Assembly (NCBI GenBank): GCA_021907015.1
Contig: CP091064.1
Span: 1,798,001 to 1,862,000 of the forward strand
Source of the DNA: Pectobacterium sp. PL152
Lineage (GTDB): Bacteria > Pseudomonadota > Gammaproteobacteria > Enterobacterales > Enterobacteriaceae
Direction of reading: 5' to 3'
DNA length: 64,000 bases
In this document: positions 58,633 to 64,000 of the stretch, piece by piece
How the letters are laid out: each line of letters opens with the position of its first letter
Position numbering within the stretch: position 1 is the stretch's first letter
Notes under the pieces: generated by a model
What the model was told of the DNA's origin: nothing
Databases searched by the model: none
The model's input: the letters and a program-made list of their open reading frames with translations, nothing else
Program-made: the position numbers and the translations under genes

Positions 58633-60169
58633 ATGATCATGACGCTTTTCACCACCGATTATCTGGAGTATTACCTGACCCTGGTGAGCTGGATCGTCCA
58701 CAACGGTATCTGGGCGGTATTGGTTTCCAGCGGCGTGTTCGTCCTCCCCTTCGTGGCCATCATCATCGACGAATGGCTGAGATCACGTACCGAGGGTGCT
58801 GACGAAGGCAACAAGGGCGTACTGTCTTCAATGCGCATTGAAAACCGGGTATGGGTAGCGATCGTGGTGGTGATGTTCGCCGGTATTCCGTTCATTGATG
58901 TTGACCTCAACACGATCAGGTACGATCAGGCGCGTTCGGCACAGTGCCAGATCAGCGTGCCACAGCCCGAAGACACAGGCTGGTCACAATCCTTCAGCAC
59001 CCTCAACAACCAGAGTGCAAAAGTGCCAGTATGGTGGGCCTTCATGCATGCGCTCTCACGCGCGATCACGGGAGCCTCAGTGGCGGCTATCCCATGCGGC
59101 ACCGACCTGCGACAAATGCGGATGGAGATCAATGCCACCCGTATTGACGATCCCATACTGGCTCAGGAAGTCGCAGACTTTACCCACGACTGCTACGGCC
59201 CTGCACGTGCCAAACTGTTCATGAATCGTCCCGATCTTGGTGAAGCACAAATGCACGACGTGACCTGGATCGGCTCGACCTATTTTGTCAGCACCGGGGC
59301 TTCTACGACACCTACCGAGCAAAAACACCACGTGAGGGCTGGGCCTACGACAGCACTCGTGACGCTGGACTGGCTCAGGTGCCAAGCGGGGCTGGCTATC
59401 CGAGCTGCCGCCAATGGTGGAGTGATGGTGGCAACGGCTTGCGCGCACGCCTGCTGGCACAGGTCGACCCCAGCCTACTCAGCCGCATCGCCAACTGGGC
59501 GGGATTCATCAGCCGTGCAGAGGTGGATGACTCAGTCATAAGGGCGCTTGCTTCCCCCGCCAGCAGAAACTCAACCAAGGCAGTGTCTACACCGATTATG
59601 GCGGCCAAATCGACAAAACCTTACCGAATATCGTCACACGTGCTGCAGGCGACATCGGCATGACCATTGGAGGGATCGCCGCATTCCCGGCATTGGACGT
59701 CGTGCGCCAGGCACTGCCGATGGTGCTTGCACTACTGAAGATGGCACTGGTGATCTGTATCCCTCTGGTACTCCTGGTAGGCACCTATGACCTGAAGACC
59801 GTTGTCACGCTCAGCATCGTGCAGTTTGCGCTGTTCTTTGTGGATTTCTGGTTCCAGCTTGCTCGCTGGATCGACAGTACGATCCTCGATGCGCTTTACG
59901 GTTGGGGATGGGGCTGGAATCGGCCACACAACAATGTTGATCCGCTTATGGGCATGAACAATACCTTCGGCGATATGTTGCTGAACTTCGTCATGGGCTC
60001 GATGTTCATCGTACTACCCACATTCTGGATCATGGCGTTGGCTTGGGCAGGCATTCGAACCGGCAATGTTCTTCAAGGGCTTGCGGGAGCGACCAGTGAT
60101 GCCAAAGCAGCAGGAGCCAAAGGGGTGACATGGCGCTTAAATCCGTATCGAAAAAATAAGTTCTTTTAA
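58633..60169 (+). CDS. traG: TraG-like mating-pair membrane protein (frameshifted)
   Basis: Reconstructed length about 512 residues, TraG N-terminal-domain type. Membrane start LTLVSWIVHNGIWAVLVSSGVFVLPFVAIIIDEWL, then periplasmic parts (IRYDQARSAQCQISVPQPEDTGW, WWAFMHALSRAITGASVAAIPCGTDLRQMRMEI) and late helices (LVICIPLVLLVGTYDLKTVVTLSIVQFALFFVDFWFQLA, FIVLPTFWIMALAWAGI). Shifts near 59295 and 59560 (CCCCC run). It would stabilise mating pairs and help pilus assembly. Convergent with DUF3742, stops overlapping by four bases. Confidence 0.8.
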
Positions 60170-60524
60170 TCGTCGTCAATATGCGGATCAATACGAAAGC
60201 CATCGTAGGTATACAGCCCAAATCCTGCAGGACCGTTACGCCACTCTGGCTTTGGAGGCTCATCGCCGAGCCCAGCAGCCTTAGCCATCAGGGCAGCAGC
60301 GGCAAAAAAATAAGCAGGAGCGCCAACCAGAATGCCGCATAAAGCAATAGCCCCAAAAGAGCCAGTTTGGCAATCCACAACAGGGCAAACGCTACCCTAA
60401 CAGCCATCCCCTGATCGACAAACCAGCACGATATTTGTTGCTCACAACGCACATAGCCACGCCAGCCTCTGCCGAGCCAACGGCCAAAGCGTTCAGCAAT
60501 ACTGTTATGGCTCGTGCTATTCAT
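60166..60524 (-). CDS. DUF3742 family ICE protein (one frameshift)
   Basis: About 119 residues. MNSTSHNSIAERFGRWLGRGWRGYVRCEQQ is the DUF3742 start; a long membrane segment follows (VRVAFALLWIAKLALLGLLLYAAFWLALLLIFL); after a shift at the G/C run near 60295 it reads AAALMAKAAGLGDEPPKPEWRNGPAGFGLYTYDGFRIDPH. The family lies on the opposite strand after traG in this ICE class, as here. Function unknown. Confidence 0.78.
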
Positions 60525-60711
60525 GGTCATCATTTGCCTGCGTTACTCGTTTGTACCGGAAGCCCACCTTACAGCGATTGATACACGATGTTGTTACGAA
60601 AATCGCCTTGTCTACTTAGCTTAGAGCAGAAATACCATACATCAAATATCTAATTTTTGGGAAGGAGAACACTCGGCAGCAGGCTGTTTCAAGAATTATT
60701 TTTTAATGGAA

Positions 60712-61295
60712 TTACTCTGTCCAAGGAATACGCCAGGTACTGCCATCTCGTTGGCCTATGTATGGTTTACCATCATTATCACGCTCATCAGTCCGGAAAC
60801 ATTTTTGTCACCATCGCACATGGTCCATGTTAGGCGGGAACTTTTGATCTGCTCATTAAGAGATGATAGTTCTGCCCGACGTTGCTGAATCTCGTCCACC
60901 GAAGGCATCAGAAATACAATAGATGCGATAAAAACCAGCATCATCACAATCTGTGGCCCAAGAATATATAACCAACTCCTAATATTGAGCTTTTTGCCGC
61001 TTCCTTGTACTGCTCTGTTGCTATTTTAGCTGCATCATTTGCTTGCTGAAACTTGACACTCAGCAGCTCTGCCGCCCGATCGGCAGTTGTTTCCGCTGAA
61101 CGATTTATCTTGTAGGAAACATCGTTTTCCAGTGTCTGAAGACGGGCGTTCATCTGGTTAACAAAAAAGCCAAAGCCGCCGTTGCTTTTGGGCTTTCTCA
61201 CCATCACGCTCCGCTGCCTCCCGCAGTTTTTCAGCCGCGTCAAAGAACAACTGGACATCACGATCCGTCAAGTGTCTCTCCATATTATCTTTCAT
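60712..61295 (-). CDS. Cargo membrane protein with coiled coil (frameshifted)
   Basis: Reconstructed length about 194 residues. MKDNMERHLTDRDVQLFFDAAEKL, then a basic segment (KPKSNGGFGFFVNQMNARLQTLENDV), an alanine-rich coiled coil (SAETTADRAAELLSVKFQQANDAAKIATEQYKEAA), a membrane helix (IVMMLVFIASIVFLMPS), a second coil and a C-terminal CFRTDERDNDGKPYIGQRDGSTWRIPW. The plan recalls mobilisation accessory proteins (MobB/MbeB-like) with a membrane anchor, but no family is certain. Shifts near 61190, 60965 and 60805. Its ATG overlaps the stop of the upstream gene by 11 bases, so the two are coupled. Confidence 0.5.
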
Positions 61296-62063
61296 AGGTC
61301 CACCCCTTCTGCCACTCTTCTTTCTTAAGCTCCATTTCCAATGCTTTTTCCATCTTCAATTCCTGATCTTGCCTATACGCCATCCATTTTTGATAGGACA
61401 TGTTCAGTGCCATCAAATCCTCCAGCGCAACAAATTCTATGCCACCGCCAGAACCCACAATCACAATCAGCGCACCCACACCGGTTTCTCCCGCCCCTGA
61501 CACCAGCGCACAAGCTTCAGATAGTCCTTCTCCAATGCATCCCGCTCATCGTTTTCGACGAAATCACGTCATCCGCCACGGATTCAATGAACCTCTCCAG
61601 AACAAATGGCTTTTTAGCAGGCTTTTCTGTCTCGAATACATCAAGATAAGGAGAAAAAATGCTTCAACACCTTTCAGAGCAGAAGGTGCCGTTTCCACGT
61701 ACCAGTGAACTCTGCGAGAGATATTCAGCATTTCCGGCGAATTTTCTATAGCCGGTAATAGTTTCCTGTACCGAGAGAGTTCCTTTTAGAACGGTTCGCT
61801 TGTGCCTTGAACTCGATAAGGCTTAATGTGCCTGGAAAATCGAGCAGAACATCACCTAGCGCCTTATCCTCCGGAGTCTGCTGCAACAAACTGACAGCAC
61901 TCGGAAGGTATTCGGATTTAAGACGTCCTCCTATGGAAACACCCAACCCATAAAGAAAATTACCAATCACCACGTTTTCATAAAGTTTCACGTTCGTCCT
62001 TCCACTGTTCAATAAATACGTAACATCCATTTCCCAACACAAAAGAACTCCCCCCTGCCGCAT
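61285..62063 (-). CDS. Cargo protein with PD-(D/E)XK-like nuclease motif (frameshifted)
   Basis: Reconstructed length about 260 residues. GDVLLDFPGTLSLIEFKAQANRSKKELSR contains an Asp and, ten or so residues later, an E-x-K, the spacing of PD-(D/E)XK nucleases; upstream helix NFLYGLGVSIGGRLKSEYLPSAVSLL would be the alpha helix with a possible acid. Then RYRKLLPAIENSPEMLNISRRVHWYVETA, SPYLDVFETEKPAKKPFVLERFI, a Gly/Val strand (LIVIVGSGGGIEFVALEDLM) and a charged end. Shifts near 61785, 61655, 61575 and 61510. The start may be 62063 or 62030. Nuclease function is an inference from the motif only. Confidence 0.5.
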
Positions 62064-62181
62064 TGATACTCGATGGCACAGACAAACGGCGCTATATCAA
62101 AAGGCAATGGAATGGGGTCAAGGGGAAAGGCTCTACCCAGAAAAGGAAAAAGCCCGTTGCCCCCTCACCTGAGGCATCACA

Positions 62182-64000
62182 ATGTTTACTCTGTTCCAAC
62201 GCAAAAAGCCCACGCCACCCCAGCCAGATCCTGTCATGCCAGAAAAGGGCTGCTCCAGCCAGAACCCGCTGCGTCCTTGCTGGCCACGCCTCGTCGGCAA
62301 AAGCTGCTGGAACACATCTGGCAGCGCACCTCACTCTCTCGCAAGCAATTCAGTACACTTTACCGCAGGCCTCTGGAGCGCTACGCAGAGCTGGTACAGT
62401 TGTTTCCCGCCTCTGAAACGCATCATCATGCTTACCATGGCGGCATGCTCGATCACGGACTTGAGATCGTCGCCTTTGCACTGAAACTACGACAGTCCCA
62501 CCTGCTGCCGGCAGGCGCACCTCCCGAAGATCAAGCCGCGCAATCAGAAGCCTGGACAGCGGCCATCGCTTATGCTGCCCTGCTCCACGACATCGGCAAG
62601 ATTGCCGTTGATCTGCACATCGAGCACGAAGACGGTAGCCTCTGGCACCCCTGGCATGGACCGCTGAAACAGCCCTACCGCTTTCGCTACCGGGATGACC
62701 GTGAATACCGCCTGCACGGAGCCGCCACTGGCTTGCTCTATCGGCAAATACTCGATAACCACATCCTCGACTGGCTCAGCAGCTACCCTGCCCTCTGGAC
62801 TTCGCTGCTGTATGTGCTCGCAGGCCAGTACGAACACGCCGGCATGCTAGGCGAACTCGTCATCCAGGCCGATCGCGCTTCGGTGGCGCAGGAACTGGGC
62901 GGAAATCCCAACCGCGTAGTCCTGACGGCCCCCAAGCAGGCGCTACAGCGCAAGCTACTCGACGGGTTGCGTTACCTGCTCAAGGAAGAACTGAAAATCA
63001 ACCAGCCCCAGGCTTCGGATGGATGGCTGACAGAGGACACACTTTGGCTGGTCAGCAAGACCGTCTCTGACAAACTGCGCGCCCATCTGCTGGCTGGGGG
63101 ATCGAAGGCATTCCATCCAATAACACGGCTGTGTTCAACGTGTTGCAGGAGCATGGCGTGCTGCAGCCTACACTAGATGGCAAGGCCATCTGGAAAGCCA
63201 CCATCAGTAGCGCATCCGGCTGGACACATAGCTTCACGCTGTTGAAGCTCTCCCCGGCATTGATCTGGGAGGCATCCGAGCGTCCAGATCCTTTCACAGG
63301 AACGGTAGCGATCGACACTTGTTCCCCCGATAGCGGCGACGCGATGCCTCCCACACCTGAACCCGCCGTATCGAACTCTCCCGCTCACCCCGTCCCCGTT
63401 CTTGCAACAGCACCGTCCCCGCAGCACCACACGATGTCATGGAAGACATGCTCACAATGCTGATGCCAGCCGAAGCGCCCAGCACTGCACCGTCTTCCAG
63501 TGCGTCAAGCGCTACACAACCCGCATCCTCGCCACCTGATGACACGGATGAGCCCATGTCGCCACAAGCCTCGGATACACCATCCCAACCCGAACCAGCC
63601 AAACAGCTTTCGAGCGAACACTTCATGGCCTGGCTGAGGGAAGGTGTTCAATCACGCAAGCTCATCATCAACGACGCCAAAGCAATGGTGCATACCGTGG
63701 ACGACACGGTCTATCTTGTCAGTCCAGGGATTTTTCAACGCTATGCGCAGGAGCACCCAACAATTGCCACCATGGCAAAACAGGAGGGATTACAGGATTG
63801 GCAGTGGATTCAAAAGCGCTTCGAAAAGCACCTGGTGCATCGCAAGCAGCACAACGGATTGAACATCTGGACATGCCAGGTGACAGGGCCAAGAAAGACC
63901 CGGCGGCTGCACGGTTACTTACTCACAGACCCGTCGAGCGTCTTCGCGGAGCAACCACCCAATAACCCATACTTAACGCTTCTGAAGAACGAGCCAGCTT
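62182..64000 (+). CDS. traI: ICE relaxase TraI, PFGI-1 class (3' end outside window; frameshifted)
   Basis: The first 600 or so residues are seen. ATG 62182 (MFTLFQRKKPTPPQPDP) follows TGAGG. A shift near 62245 (one more A gives PEKGLLQPEPAASLLAT) leads into the conserved HD-type relaxase domain: LLEHIWQRTSLSRKQFSTLY, HHHAYHGGMLDHGLEIVAFAL, YAALLHDIGKIAVDLHIE, and LHGAATGLLYRQIL, giving the metal-binding His/HD set of the MOB_H class. Other shifts near 63100 and 63440. Then a Pro/Ser-rich linker and a C-terminal domain (SSEHFMAWLREGVQSRKLIIND, VSPGIFQRYAQEH) of the DUF1528 type. It nicks at oriT and pilots the strand. The oriT was not identified. Confidence 0.85.

Noticed and set aside
1-64000. 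CRISPR arrays, tRNA and rRNA genes
   Set aside because: No evenly spaced repeat-spacer pattern and no cloverleaf-like or ribosomal sequence was seen on either strand.

Overview
The window shows two worlds joined at about 12-13 kb. The left part (1-11 kb) looks like chromosome or old island DNA of an enterobacterium: D-serine genes closest to the enterobacterial dsdA/dsdC/dsdX types, an mrcB (PBP1b) fragment, and ArsR/hydrolase/cupin metabolic genes. A plant-associated or soft-rot enterobacterium would fit, but the species cannot be fixed from the sequence. The right part (about 13.5 kb to the end) is the backbone of an integrative and conjugative element (ICE) of the PFGI-1 / PAPI-1 / SPI-7 / ICEclc superfamily. 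It is cut off inside the traI relaxase gene, so its integrase end is not in the window.

Layout. 0.2-3.3 kb: an unknown ORF, an ArsR regulator divergent from an alpha/beta hydrolase and a DMSP-lyase-like cupin gene, and a secreted protein. 3.3-4.3 kb: no gene, with mobile-element-like end repeats. 4.25-5.8 kb: a truncated mrcB pseudogene. 5.9-11.0 kb: a rearranged D-serine locus (dsdA, a decayed dsdC, a second dsdC, dsdX). 11.1-11.8 kb: IS30 and Tn3-family remnants with a Tn3-type terminal repeat. 12.1-13.1 kb: a LysR gene with a strong hairpin after it.

ICE: 13.5-20.5 kb, maintenance and replication (alpA-like, parA, parB, DUF2857, STY4528-like, PFL_4669, DUF3158, ssb). 20.7-24.8 kb, cargo 1: three unrecognised genes. 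24.9-38.2 kb, processing genes (topB, C5 methyltransferase, DUF3085, PAPS-reductase-like, H-NS-like, STY4534, DUF3275, N6-methylase-like, SNF2-like helicase). 38.3-39.8 kb, cargo 2: small genes bounded by integron attC sites. 40.4-46.4 kb, pilL, lytic transglycosylase, traD and partners. 46.5-47.6 kb, cargo 3: a pentapeptide-repeat / potassium-channel fusion. 47.7-60.2 kb, the type IV secretion genes PFL_4701 to PFL_4711, traC and traG-like. 60.7-62.1 kb, cargo 4: a putative nuclease plus a membrane coiled-coil protein. 62.2 kb to the end, traI.

How it works together: AlpA/ParA/ParB maintain and switch the element; the rep-like proteins, Ssb, TopB and helicase replicate or process it; TraI nicks and carries the strand, TraD couples it to the mating-pair channel powered by TraC, and the remaining PFL_47xx proteins form the channel. 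The four cargo modules sit between otherwise conserved backbone genes and are the likeliest home of new biology.

Caution: more than 30 genes are broken by single-base shifts, almost every one at a short homopolymer where adding or removing one base restores a family-like protein. I treat these as probable base-calling errors unless larger deletions are visible (dsdC copy 1, mrcB). Such genes are given as one CDS over the reconstructed extent.
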